Assembly (NCBI GenBank): GCA_019057795.1
Contig: JAHLWS010000070.1
Location: 62,001 to 126,000, forward strand
Origin: Promethearchaeota archaeon
GTDB taxonomy: Archaea; Asgardarchaeota; Lokiarchaeia; Sigyniarchaeales; SOKP01
Direction: 5' to 3'
Length of the DNA stretch: 64,000 nt
The notes under the pieces were generated by a model that saw only the letters and a program-made list of their open reading frames with translations, was not told the origin of the DNA and did not search any database. Both the position numbers and the translations under genes were made by a program. Numbering within the stretch: the stretch's first letter is position 1; every line of letters starts with the position of its first letter. Shown here piece after piece: positions 26,701-35,892 of this stretch.

Positions 26701-27357
26701 ATGCCAGAAGAAGGATTGTCAAAAATAATAGAATTAAACGAGGATTTAATCGAAAACAACGAGCGGTTAGCAGCCAAAAATAAAAAAGCTTTTAGTAAGT
26801 ATAATATTCGCTCGTTTGATATTGTTGGAGCTATAGGAGCTGGAAAAACTGCCCTTTTAGAATCTATATCAAAGAAGATTTCTAAAGAAAAAAGGGTTAT
26901 GGTAATAAATGGAGATGTAGCTACAAGAATTGACGCTGATCGCATAGAGAAACACGGTGTAAAAACCATACAAATTAATACAGGTCGAGAATGCGCTTTA
27001 AATTCTTATCATATCTCTCAAGTAATAAAAAATCACGATTTAAGCAATTACGACGTCGTTTTTATAGAAAACGTGGGAAATCTTATTTGTCCCTCAGATT
27101 TTATCTTAGGAACCGATAAGCGTATTGTAGTAGTTTCCATCACCGAAGGTCCATGGGTAATTCGGAAGCACCCCTTATTGTTTAAATTATCAGATATTGC
27201 GGTTATTAATAAGATTGATTTAATTGATGTGATTGATGTAAGTGTTGAAGATATGATCAAGGATGCCAAAGAAATAAATCCAAACATCAAAATAATTACA
27301 ACAAGTGCAATTACAGGAGAAAACATTCCCAACCTAATTCAAACCTTAGAAATATAG
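26701..27357 (+). CDS. hypB: HypB-like Ni-insertion GTPase, orphan
   Basis: Starting at the internal ATG 26701 (MPEEGLSKII) the protein is 218 residues; the longer frame from 26653 overlaps the previous gene. The G1 GAIGAGKT (43-50), ENVGNLICPSDF (with Cys130) and NKIDLID are in place. In HypB the metal site follows the pattern GKECH; here it is GRECA, with the His replaced by Ala99. No hypA or hydrogenase gene lies nearby. It may serve a hydrogenase elsewhere or have changed metal handling. It ends in TAG, which shows that TAG is used as an ordinary stop here. Confidence 0.86.
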   Translation: MPEEGLSKIIELNEDLIENNERLAAKNKKAFSKYNIRSFDIVGAIGAGKTALLESISKKISKEKRVMVINGDVATRIDADRIEKHGVKTIQINTGRECALNSYHISQVIKNHDLSNYDVVFIENVGNLICPSDFILGTDKRIVVVSITEGPWVIRKHPLLFKLSDIAVINKIDLIDVIDVSVEDMIKDAKEINPNIKIITTSAITGENIPNLIQTLEI

Positions 27358-27411
27358 GAGTTTAATATTTGTTTTGTACTTGTTAAATACAATGGAGGAG
27401 TATAAAACATT

Positions 27412-27627
27412 CTAAAAAAGAAAGGAAAATATGTGATACTTTTATAAAAAGCATCATTTTATGGTACTGCGTCTGCTTCCCCAGGCATCTTTTCTCACTT
27501 TGTTTGTTATGTGAATTGTTTTTAACTAATTCTTTTTTTAAATTTGAAACCGAAATGAAATGTTTATCCTAAGTTCTTTTAAAACAATTTATTAATTGAT
27601 AAAATTTATTTAAACCCCTAAAAAAAG
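27412..27627. repeat. Direct repeat copy A (about 216 bp)
   Basis: This segment matches 27785-28001 in the same orientation with clearly recognisable identity throughout, including ccccaggcat, tttgttatgtgaattgt and cctaaaaaaag blocks. Both copies lie immediately 3' of a DUF885-type gene end on the minus strand. It therefore represents one side of a tandem duplication rather than a mobile element; no transposase or terminal inverted repeat is visible. Confidence 0.8.
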
Positions 27628-27684
27628 AGAGAGAACTTTTATTATTTAAAGTTAATATTAAAGAAAATTTTTTTTGATGTAATT

Positions 27685-27784
27685 TTATGCTAAATCGGAG
27701 GGGAGAATTGGGTTGATAAGCAGGTCTCGAAAATCCTTAACCGAGGGAAATTCCCCATATTTGTTTGTTATGAGTTTATTTATT
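27685..27784 (-). pseudogene. Remnant 3' end of a second DUF885-type gene copy
   Basis: Translated on the minus strand this stretch reads NKYGEFPSVKDF and then LLINPILPSDLA before a TAA. It matches the C-terminus of the neighbouring gene (HKYGEPPSVKDF ... VNPILPSDLI). Everything upstream of this short end is gone, replaced by repeat copy B. It is thus a decayed second copy. Confidence 0.82.
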
Positions 27785-28001
27785 ATAAAAAAGAAAGGAA
27801 AATATGTGATGTTCTTATAATAAACATCTATTTATGGTGTTGCACCTTCTTCCCCAGGCATTTTTTCTCACTTTATTTGTTATGTGAATTGTATTTAACT
27901 AATTTTTTTTTTAAATTTGAAGCCAAAATGGATGATTTGTGTTTAATTTTTTCAAGCTTATTTATTAAATTGAAAAAATTTATTTAAACTCCTAAAAAAA
28001 G
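27785..28001. repeat. Direct repeat copy B (about 217 bp)
   Basis: Second copy of the non-coding segment at 27412-27627. It contains a short hairpin (GATGTT ... AACATC around 27808-27830), which is only partly kept in copy A. Like copy A it lies downstream of a DUF885-type gene end. The remaining 28002-28182 holds no gene that I can see. Confidence 0.8.
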
Positions 28002-28182
28002 TAAAAAGTGATTAGCATAAGATAAACAACTTAGGCTTTTGGGGATTTATAAATATAATTTTTTATCAATGTAGGTCAAAACAATTCTAAATACTTTTCA
28101 TCGTCAAGTTTGGTGCTAAATGCTCCAGTGAAAAATGAAAGAAACTATAAGAAGTATTCTTCGATGAATATACAATGAAGTA

Positions 28183-29400
28183 TCATATTAAATCTGAGGG
28201 TAAAATTGGATTAACAAGAAGATATCGAAAATCTTTAACTGAAGGAGGCTCTCCGTACTTATGTTTTATGAGATTGCTTCCAAGGTGATATATAAAAGCG
28301 TTTTTTGAATAAACTGGGTTAGAGATTCTTTTAAGTTGATTTTTTATGTTCTCTTTACTAAAAATTTCAAAATTTGTTCCATATCGCATTAATTCCTCGT
28401 CGTTATATTTATCAATAAGCGCATGATATGCAAAATTATACCAAAAAAGCGTTATTTTCCCTTTTACTTTGTTTTGTGTCATCATTATTTCAAGAGAAAC
28501 TTCGTTTGATGAATCTGGACATAATTCTCGTAAACCAATTTCTACTGCTTCCCGATTTGAAAAGAGCACTTTTACTGCTAAATCTGCGATCCCTTCTGAG
28601 AGAATTAATTTAGGGCTATGTAGCAGTAGTATTGAGTGTTCAAATTGATTTAACTCGCGGTAAAACCTCTATTCTTTGACAATAAATTCTGTATGATGGC
28701 CAGGGTATCCCTCGTGAGTGGCAGCAGCCAGAAGTCCGGTCCAATACATGTTATAATTCGGATTAACTTCTATTCGGGAGCAAAGATTACCCAAGTACCA
28801 ATTGTAATAAGCCCATTTTACTTCATCGTTATTTTTGACTAATTCTAAAACAATTCGTTCTTTTTGAGGTAAGAAGTTGACAAATAACTCTTTAGTTCGC
28901 TCTCTCGTGATGTTGAGAGCTTTTTTAAATAATTCAAATACCTTACCCTCAGGAACAGTTCGTTGTATTCTTAAATCGTTTATTCGTTTTTCTAAACTTC
29001 CAAGACCACCATACGCTGCGTTAAACTCTTCTTTTAAGTTATCCAATTCGGATTCATTAGCTGGCTGTAAGGCCACATCATATAACCTTAAAAATTGTTC
29101 CTTAAAAGGTAATTTGACTCCGTTTAATATCTCGATCGAAGTCCTCATCGCTGTTAACATTTTTTCTAAGTATCGCTCGCGTTTTTTATCGTAACCTTGT
29201 TTAAATAAATTTTTTTGTAAAGCTTTACAATCGGTTAACAGTTTGCTTGGTGATGTTATAGCCTCATTGTCGACGATTTTCCGTAATTTTTTAGGACCAA
29301 TATAAAAATCGACATATCCCTTATTGTGTTTGTCTATGTGAAGTACTAAACGCAGAAATTTTCTTCCAAACACAGATAATTTCATAATAAAACCCAACAA
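28183..29400 (-). pseudogene. DUF885-type metallopeptidase gene with in-frame TAG
   Basis: Two adjacent minus-strand reading frames, 29400-28669 and 28570-28183, are a single frame interrupted only by TAG at 28669-28671. Reading through gives about 405 residues with the zinc motif HEGYPGHH (around residue 233) just before the stop, and the second motif SEGIAD just after it. Both halves are needed for a DUF885 metallopeptidase. The codon lies in VKE-TAG-RFYREL, where a single base change from GAG, CAG or AAG would explain it. I read it as a recent nonsense mutation; readthrough or a Pyl-type decoding is possible but no pyl genes are in the window. A remnant second copy lies downstream. Confidence 0.8.
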
Positions 29401-29770
29401 TTTTGTCTTTGTAACTGTAAACTAAGTATTTTACTTACTAATAAATATTTAAGTTTTTAAATAAATCTCTTATCTGCTTACTTTTTTGAATTTCTCTTGA
29501 TTAGCTTTCAAAGTTAATTAGGATTTTCTCCAAGACCTAATTGCGAAACATCTATTTTATTATTAATCCTATAGGTTGATTTTTCAAGCGCAATAACAAG
29601 GGAAAACATTCCAAAATTAGTAGAAATATTGTTCTCCAATTAATTAAAGTAAAGTTGAAATGTAATATTTGAATTAAAAATAAAAGGAAATGACAATAAT
29701 ATTAATAATAATAAAAATTTATTGAAGGTGTTGATATATCAGTCTAAGACAATACAATACGGAATTAGGC
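29401..29770. other. Intergenic region, 370 bp, no supported gene
   Basis: This is a very AT-rich divergent spacer between the DUF885-type pseudogene and the Lsm gene. A GAAGGTG ribosome-binding-like motif at 29724-29730 precedes a TTG that opens a 17-codon frame overlapping the Lsm start; I see no conserved features in it. No tRNA fold or long inverted repeat is apparent. Confidence 0.4.
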
Positions 29771-30157
29771 TTGCTCATAGATAAGATTGTTAAAGTATAT
29801 CTAGAAAAAGACAAATTCTTTGTTGGCCAATTAAAGGGCGTTTCAGAAGATTCGAATTTGATTTTAAATAACGTGAAAAATGAAAAAGGTAAGGCATTCC
29901 CAAAACTAATGATTAGGAGTTCGTACTATCATTTTGTAACAGTTGAGGAAGAACCGTTTCCTATGCAAGCTTTGGCAGATAGAATTGCTACAATTTTTTC
30001 AAAAGGACATGTGAACTATATTGAAGATCAAAATATTATATCCATTTTGAATGGGAAAATTATAGTAGATGAGAACGGAGTGAGAGGAACTGGTCCTTCT
30101 GCTGATCGCGTAAAGAAGATATACGATCAATTTAATATCGATTTAGAAAAGGACTAA
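29771..30157 (+). CDS. Sm-like (Lsm) protein with C-terminal extension
   Basis: A 128-residue protein starting at TTG. Residues 1-60 fit the Sm fold: the Sm1 strands KIVKVYLEKDKFFVGQLKGVSEDSNLILNNV and a less canonical Sm2 around LMIRSSYYHFVTVEEE. The extra 65-residue C-terminus (QALADRIATIFSKGHV ... PSADRVKKIYDQFNI) resembles the extended archaeal Lsm type (SmAP3/AF0362-like). Such proteins form rings binding U-rich RNA. It is alone on the plus strand facing the large minus-strand operon. Confidence 0.75.
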   Translation: MLIDKIVKVYLEKDKFFVGQLKGVSEDSNLILNNVKNEKGKAFPKLMIRSSYYHFVTVEEEPFPMQALADRIATIFSKGHVNYIEDQNIISILNGKIIVDENGVRGTGPSADRVKKIYDQFNIDLEKD

Positions 30158-30184
30158 TTAATATCCTTATTTTTTTAAATTTTT

Positions 30185-30706
30185 TTAAGTAGATTCTTTT
30201 CCTTTAAACGCGTTTAATAAGTTTTTTAAATTTATATCTTGAATTATGTTTTTCAGTATTGCTTTTCCTAATGGGGTAATTTTTATTATATCTAGATCTT
30301 CAATTTTTCTTAAATAATCATTTTCAATAAGGAATTCAACATTAGCAGCCCAGACTTCTTTGAAAATTTCTTTTAGATCGCTAATTTTTATGTTTTCGTC
30401 TACTTCCTTGCTAAGGGCAAGTATCAAAGCCAAAGTACCGTATTGAGAAGGTGTAATGCTGTCATCTTTACCCTCAGAGGTTAAAACATAGAACCTTTGA
30501 TCTAAAAAATTAGATTTTATGAATTCAAAACCAATTTTCTTTAAATTTAAATAAACTGTGCTTATGATTTGTTCAAAATCGAAATTTTTACTTAAATTCC
30601 GGAGATCCTCTTCTCTAATCATTTTTTGAGGGCTTGTTAAAATAATTTTAGTAATATTTTTTACCGCTTCTTCAAAGTTTGTAATTTCCATATTTTTTCT
30701 TATCAA
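30185..30706 (-). CDS. Winged-helix protein, last gene of the SMC-like operon (KITE/ScpB-like candidate)
   Basis: A 173-residue protein that looks like two winged-helix units: residues 25-75 (REEDLRNLSKNFDFEQII ... GFEFIKS) and 85-160 (SQYGTLALILALS ... FLIENDYLRKIED, then KITPLGKAIL). The second unit, with a helix pair and a wing, is similar in layout to ScpB/KITE proteins that bind kleisins in SMC complexes. It overlaps the upstream SMC-like gene by 4 nt; the start is TTG at 30706 or ATG at 30691. The KITE assignment is an inference from layout and position, not from a motif. Confidence 0.55.
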   Translation of the reverse strand: MIRKNMEITNFEEAVKNITKIILTSPQKMIREEDLRNLSKNFDFEQIISTVYLNLKKIGFEFIKSNFLDQRFYVLTSEGKDDSITPSQYGTLALILALSKEVDENIKISDLKEIFKEVWAANVEFLIENDYLRKIEDLDIIKITPLGKAILKNIIQDINLKNLLNAFKGKEST

Positions 30707-32352
30707 CTCTCTTCAACTTTTAAAACTTTTAAATTCTCAATTTCTTTTTTTAATTCTAAATTTGACATAAGAAAGATTAGTTTAAAATTAGTTAGATTAT
30801 CATTAGTTTCGAATATTGGTAATATTTTTCTAATAGTTCTGTAAATGGAACCACCTTTATTATAGATGTTAGGAATGAATAAATTTGAAAACAAGATATT
30901 TTCAGATTTCAAAAGGATTTTAATAGAGAGGAAAAAAGCAATTATGAAATAAACTTTTTCGGGAGTTGTTAATCCTTCAAAGTTGACGTTCTCTTTGTAA
31001 TTTCGTATAAATTTTGTTTGGATAAGAAAAGCCATATTATCGTTGCTAACTACGAGCTGATATATAATTTCTAGATGAATTTCTTTTAAGAAGTTATTCA
31101 AAAAAATTTCAAGATCGTGAATTATAATCTCGAAATTCTTAAAATTTTCAAAGCTTTTAGCAACTTCTTTTTCATTAGTAGAAATATTGATTTTATCACT
31201 ACCAATTTTCAAAATGTTATCAAATTCTCTCAATTTTTCAATTATTAGAGTTAAGTCGCTCAAATTATGAATGTTAAATGTATCTTCTGGAATTGAAATT
31301 TTACCTAACTCCGAGATCGTTTTTCCAATCTCATCTTCAATCTCCACGGATGGTCGTACCGGTTTTAACATTAAGATTCCAGGTTCTTCATCTGGAGCGT
31401 CTATATTGTCTTTTCTTTTCTTTTCGTAATTAGATTTTACTTCCTTTATTCTTTTTTCGTCTTTTTTTATTGTTTCTAAGAGTTCCTCATAATCTTTTTT
31501 ATATATTTCATAATGAGGAGTAAGATTTTCTAGTTTTACTTTAGTTTCATTTGATCTTGATTGAATTTGTTTAATTTCGTATTGAGCTTCTTTCGCTTTT
31601 TTTTGAAGAGCTCGTATCTTTTCGGCATTAGTAAGATTTACATTAATCCCTAATTTCGCAATTAAGTCGTTTTTATATGCATTTAAAGAGCCCTCGATTT
31701 GTCGTGTAATTCTATTAATTTGACTAAAGCATTCTTTTTTAGTTTCGTTTAGATCTCGAATCTGTAGATCATAATTTCTTAATTCTTTTTTTATTTGATC
31801 AACTTGGTTTCTCTGTTGAAAATAATCCTCTTCTAAATAATTCAATTCTTTCCTATTTTTTATTATAGCCTCATTTAATTTTTTAATTAAGTCTATAATT
31901 GATGCTAGATCGCTTGATTTTTTGTAAAGTTTTGATAATTCTAATTCTTCAGATAACTGATTCTTCTTTTGCGTTAAAAAGATATATCTGAAAATTTTCA
32001 ATAATATTTCAATAAGCGAGTTAAAATCAGAAAAAGTTTCTAAATTATATTCCATAATTTTGCTATAGTTAGATAAATAATCTAATATATTTAGAGATTT
32101 ATCTAAGTTAGATAAATGAGTGTTTTGGTTTCGAAAAAGATTAATAAATTTTTTAACAGGGATTAACTCTAAATTGTCAATAATTGCTAAGAAATCTTTA
32201 TTCTTATATAGCTTTAGAGCATCTTTTTTGAATTTACCGACGACTAACGTAAATCTATCTTCTATTAATATTTCTTTCGTTCCAACAGTAAGCTTAAAAT
32301 TATTTAGACTAATAGGTAAATTCACTCCTGATTCTTTTTTAATCAGATTCAA
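30703..32352 (-). CDS. Short SMC-like coiled-coil protein with degenerate ATPase motifs
   Basis: A 549-residue protein starting at TTG. The N-terminus has an SMC/Rad50-like opening strand (residues 15-40: LNNFKLTVG ... FTLVVGKFKKD), where a Walker A would read GxxGxGK[ST]; the P-loop glycines and Ser/Thr are missing. Residues 145-310 form a coiled coil. At 460-466 GLTTPEK takes the place of the LSGGE signature, and at 486-494 ILFSNLFIP takes the place of Walker B, followed by KLIFLMSN, the usual last strand. It thus looks like an SMC-type head that has lost ATP binding, with a short arm. It overlaps the upstream gene by 14 nt. Confidence 0.6.
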   Translation of the reverse strand: MNLIKKESGVNLPISLNNFKLTVGTKEILIEDRFTLVVGKFKKDALKLYKNKDFLAIIDNLELIPVKKFINLFRNQNTHLSNLDKSLNILDYLSNYSKIMEYNLETFSDFNSLIEILLKIFRYIFLTQKKNQLSEELELSKLYKKSSDLASIIDLIKKLNEAIIKNRKELNYLEEDYFQQRNQVDQIKKELRNYDLQIRDLNETKKECFSQINRITRQIEGSLNAYKNDLIAKLGINVNLTNAEKIRALQKKAKEAQYEIKQIQSRSNETKVKLENLTPHYEIYKKDYEELLETIKKDEKRIKEVKSNYEKKRKDNIDAPDEEPGILMLKPVRPSVEIEDEIGKTISELGKISIPEDTFNIHNLSDLTLIIEKLREFDNILKIGSDKINISTNEKEVAKSFENFKNFEIIIHDLEIFLNNFLKEIHLEIIYQLVVSNDNMAFLIQTKFIRNYKENVNFEGLTTPEKVYFIIAFFLSIKILLKSENILFSNLFIPNIYNKGGSIYRTIRKILPIFETNDNLTNFKLIFLMSNLELKKEIENLKVLKVEES

Positions 32353-33376
32353 AATGATTTTTGAATTTTTTGTATTCTTTTTCTTTTTTTTTCTTTCTTT
32401 CTCTGATTAATTCGATAGGGTCTTTATTATCATCTTTTTGATTTAAATAATTCTCCTTAAAATTTTTATCAAATTGCAATTTAAACTTTTGAATTTTCTC
32501 TGAAACTTCATCTGAAAGTTCTAATTTCTTTTGATTTCCATCTACGATAACATCAGTTAATTTTTCACGTTTTTGTTTTCGTAATCTTCTTTCAAATTCT
32601 TTATTTGAGAATTTCAAATAGTTTTTATAGGTTTCTGTTTGTTCTTCTTGTTTTCTTTTTAATTCTTCGATTTCATATTTTTCTTTTCTTTCATTTACAA
32701 ATTCTTTTCTAGCTAATAATTCTTCTTCCGTCAGTTTACTCTCAGCAGTTTGTAAGAATTCTTCATAAGTTAACTCAGGATTTAAATAAAATTGTTGTTC
32801 AAATTCTTTAATAAAAGAAGAATCTATACTGTCAGGAATTCTACTTAATTCGTCTTCTAATCTTTTATCTATTAAATTACTATGATGTTTTTTTAATTGT
32901 TCGACAGAAGTTAAAAAGAGAGAATTTCGGTTTAGAGCATCTATTAATTCTAACCATTGATTTATCCCAATGGAAGAAATATAAGATGTTTGACTAATAA
33001 TTTTACTAATTTTTCTATTTTCAATTAAATCTAAACCAATAATTTTAGTATTAATTTCATTTAAACTAATTAGTTTTAGATGATCTTTAAAGTCATTTCT
33101 ATATTTATTAAGGAGTTTGTTTTGTAGGTCTAGAAATCTATTTATGTTATTATTTGAGATGTTTTCTAGGTTTTTATAGATATTACTTAGGATTTTTGTT
33201 AATTCATTTAATTGATTAATAAACGATTCATCGTCGAAATATTGGGATATTAATCGTTTTTCTGCTTCTAATTTTTTAGCGATATTAGTTATTTGGTTAA
33301 CTTTTCCTTGAAGATTTTCTATGGGAGATGTAAAATCTCTAATTTTTTCAAGGTTAAATAATTGATTTTCCATCAT
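32339..33376 (-). CDS. Coiled-coil protein of the SMC-like operon
   Basis: A 345-residue helical protein with no recognised family. Residues 15-130 and 210-330 are likely coiled coils rich in Glu, Lys and Leu (ERKEKYEIEELKRKQEEQTE); the end is a strongly basic run (RERKKKKEKEYKKF). No enzyme motif is visible. Its gene overlaps the SMC-like one downstream and lies 47 nt after the AAA ATPase gene, so it is probably a structural subunit of the same complex. Confidence 0.6.
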   Translation of the reverse strand: MMENQLFNLEKIRDFTSPIENLQGKVNQITNIAKKLEAEKRLISQYFDDESFINQLNELTKILSNIYKNLENISNNNINRFLDLQNKLLNKYRNDFKDHLKLISLNEINTKIIGLDLIENRKISKIISQTSYISSIGINQWLELIDALNRNSLFLTSVEQLKKHHSNLIDKRLEDELSRIPDSIDSSFIKEFEQQFYLNPELTYEEFLQTAESKLTEEELLARKEFVNERKEKYEIEELKRKQEEQTETYKNYLKFSNKEFERRLRKQKREKLTDVIVDGNQKKLELSDEVSEKIQKFKLQFDKNFKENYLNQKDDNKDPIELIRERKKKKEKEYKKFKNHFESD

Positions 33377-33423
33377 TTTTAGCTAAAAATTATATTTCGA
33401 AATTAAAATCTTCTAATACGATA

Positions 33424-34542
33424 TTATATCTCTGGTGGACTAAATAATCTTTTATTATTATTTTCAGTTCTTTTCGATCCTATATTCCTTTTGCTCGGAT
33501 TGCTTAAAATGTCTTGTCTCTCAACGTGAATTGCAGTGCCTCCAACTAATTTTAATGAATTGTAAAAATGTTCATAAGTTAAACGTTCTGAATCTATAGC
33601 CTTCAATAAAGATACTTTCGTACCCCTTTCGATATCTGAGCCCGAATATCCAATAGTTAATTCGAGTAAGCCCTTTGTTTTGTTCTTTTTGTTGAATTCA
33701 TTCCATAATATATTATCGTTAAACTCAGTGATGGTATAACCTAATTTACTTTCTAAACTTATTGTAATTGCCTTAAGTCTTTCGTATTCATCATTTAAAT
33801 TAGCTAAAATCGATTTATCAACGCCAATTTTTGCTTTTTCTACCTTATTAAGGAAAGATTCAATGATCTGCTTTCTTAGATGAAAATCGGGGAATTCAAA
33901 GCTAAAATGAAAGGTAAATCGTCTCCAAATAGCGGAATCTAATTGGTTTTGATGATTTGTTGCTCCAAATATCGCTAAAGGTACGCCTTGATAATTTATT
34001 CTATCGATTGCTTGTAAAAATGATATAACCGCGCGTTTAATTTCACCAACTTCATGAATATTTGATCTTTCAGAACCAATAGAATCAATTTCATCGAAAA
34101 ATAATATAAAAGCACCTCTTTCATTCGCGATTTCAGCTGCTAAATCCACAACATTTCTAATTTGTTTAATTGTATCTCCTAATAATGGTGATACCAATCT
34201 ATCAGTTTCTACTACACATATTGGAATTTCATAATGCTTTGCAAATCCTCTCGTAAGGGAAGTTTTACCTGTGCCCGGAGGCCCATATAAAAGAACTGTT
34301 AAACTGGGATTAAGTTTTGCTCCTTTTAACTGTTCCATAAATTCATTATATTTTTTTAAAGCTTTGAAAAAATCATGTAATATTTCTTTTTTAACCTCGT
34401 TTCCTAAAATATCGTCAATATTATCTTGAATATCGAAAGGAAAATACACTGCTCCATATTTACCTATCCTATTTTTAATTACTTCGTCGGTATATGTTTT
34501 TATTACTTCCACTTCTTCATTTGAATTGCTAATTTTTCTCAT
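33424..34542 (-). CDS. AAA ATPase of the SMC-like operon
   Basis: A 372-residue protein with one AAA module. Walker A GPPGTGKT is at 87-94, Walker B ILFFDEID at 146-153, sensor 1 is in FGATNHQNQL, and the arginine fingers are the RR of IWRRFTF. A ridge of helices after residue 220 forms the lid. All catalytic residues are present, so it should be an active remodelling ATPase of the classical AAA clade. It has no MIT domain and is therefore not Vps4/CdvC. It is likely the motor of this operon, because the SMC-like head downstream seems inactive. Confidence 0.85.
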   Translation of the reverse strand: MRKISNSNEEVEVIKTYTDEVIKNRIGKYGAVYFPFDIQDNIDDILGNEVKKEILHDFFKALKKYNEFMEQLKGAKLNPSLTVLLYGPPGTGKTSLTRGFAKHYEIPICVVETDRLVSPLLGDTIKQIRNVVDLAAEIANERGAFILFFDEIDSIGSERSNIHEVGEIKRAVISFLQAIDRINYQGVPLAIFGATNHQNQLDSAIWRRFTFHFSFEFPDFHLRKQIIESFLNKVEKAKIGVDKSILANLNDEYERLKAITISLESKLGYTITEFNDNILWNEFNKKNKTKGLLELTIGYSGSDIERGTKVSLLKAIDSERLTYEHFYNSLKLVGGTAIHVERQDILSNPSKRNIGSKRTENNNKRLFSPPEI

Positions 34543-34558
34543 CTCATTTTATTGTAAT

Positions 34559-35875
34559 TTATTTATTTTTTCTTTCTTTATCAAATTTTTCACAATAATC
34601 TGCTATTTCATTAATAAATTCTTTAAGATTATCAATTTGAGAACCAATAAAGTTAAAAATTTCTTTTCTATATTGAGGGGAATCTCTTATCTTTAGTTTA
34701 TCTAAACCTAAATAATTAGGAAAACATATAAGCTTCATTAAATAAGGTAGTACTTTCTCATTTGTTTGTAAATCTTTGAATATTGGATAAAAAATATTTT
34801 GATCAGATAATTTCCATTTTAAAATTCCCATGTAAATTAGAAAGGCAAAATTCATTGAAATCCAATTTATAAATTCTTTTGATAAAAATCCTCTTCTTTG
34901 TGAAGCTAACGCTAAATAATACAAAATTAATGTTTCATTGCTCAATTGTGGTAATAATCTTATTTTTCCATCGGATTGCTTATTCTCACGTATGAAATTA
35001 TTTTCTAACATTATATCTACTAAATCTTCTTTTGGTGCTAGGAAGATTTCGTCAATAACACGGAGTCCAATGCGTTCGGCAATTTTATTTATAGCTTCTT
35101 CCTCGGCATTAGCGATAGAATCAATATATGGGTTAAAAACTTCAGTCTTTAAAATCATGGGAAGTTCTTGATTCCGTCTTTCAGAGAATTCTCCAAAATT
35201 TGGATCCAAATTGTAAAGAGAAGTTATATTGTTGATTAACTGATAAACTTTTGGAGACATACCCGGAATTTCAAAAAAATCTGATCTTTCTAATTTTTCC
35301 CTGTAATAAGTATGTGGTTGGAGCATATGTCGTTGGCACTCATAAAAATCCGAAGAGTATTCAAGTAATTTATTATAAATAATTTTTATATTTCTTCCTC
35401 GCGAAAATAATCTTTCTTCTATAAACTTCGTTAAAACATATAAAAATGTTTTTTCTAAACTTGATTCGTCTGGATTGGTAATATGTCGTAAAACATTCAA
35501 TGCACCAATGGATTCGTACAAAAATTCAATAATATAATCTTTTATATCAATTATTGGAATGGTTTCCCGATACTTCAATATAAAATCTTTAATTATATCA
35601 TAAATATTTGATCTATACATCGTATAAAATTCTGATAACGCTCTTACTTTTCGGATATTTCTTTTTTCTTCTTCTTGGCGAATTTTATCCAGGATTTCAA
35701 TATCTAGTAGTAGGTCAGCGTCTAATTCGATAATTTTTCTCCTTGTTTCTCGAAGAATTGGGGCCATATGACTTATAAAAGTTAAATATCTAGGTAGAAT
35801 GTCAGTCCACTTCTCCCTTTTTCTACCTGATTTTACCATTCTAGTAGATTTTTTTTTGTAACTCATAGTTTTCAC
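34559..35875 (-). CDS. Large all-helical protein, unknown function
   Basis: A 438-residue protein; the first start is GTG, and an ATG three codons on (35866) is also possible. It is predicted almost entirely helical with no membrane segment, zinc ligands or nucleotide motif. The N-terminus is very basic (SYKKKSTRMVKSGRKREKW), suggesting nucleic-acid contact. It lies 16 nt from the AAA gene. Its size and position are compatible with a scaffold or kleisin-like role, but I see no motif that proves this. Confidence 0.55.
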   Translation of the reverse strand: MKTMSYKKKSTRMVKSGRKREKWTDILPRYLTFISHMAPILRETRRKIIELDADLLLDIEILDKIRQEEEKRNIRKVRALSEFYTMYRSNIYDIIKDFILKYRETIPIIDIKDYIIEFLYESIGALNVLRHITNPDESSLEKTFLYVLTKFIEERLFSRGRNIKIIYNKLLEYSSDFYECQRHMLQPHTYYREKLERSDFFEIPGMSPKVYQLINNITSLYNLDPNFGEFSERRNQELPMILKTEVFNPYIDSIANAEEEAINKIAERIGLRVIDEIFLAPKEDLVDIMLENNFIRENKQSDGKIRLLPQLSNETLILYYLALASQRRGFLSKEFINWISMNFAFLIYMGILKWKLSDQNIFYPIFKDLQTNEKVLPYLMKLICFPNYLGLDKLKIRDSPQYRKEIFNFIGSQIDNLKEFINEIADYCEKFDKERKNK

Positions 35876-35892
35876 TCTTTTTATTAACTATA

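Noticed and set aside
27400..28000. CRISPR array or insertion sequence
   Set aside because: Only two long diverged direct repeats, no regular spacers, no transposase and no terminal inverted repeats.
33424..34542. Vps4/CdvC-type ESCRT ATPase
   Set aside because: It is a classical AAA protein but lacks an MIT domain, and no ESCRT-III gene lies nearby.
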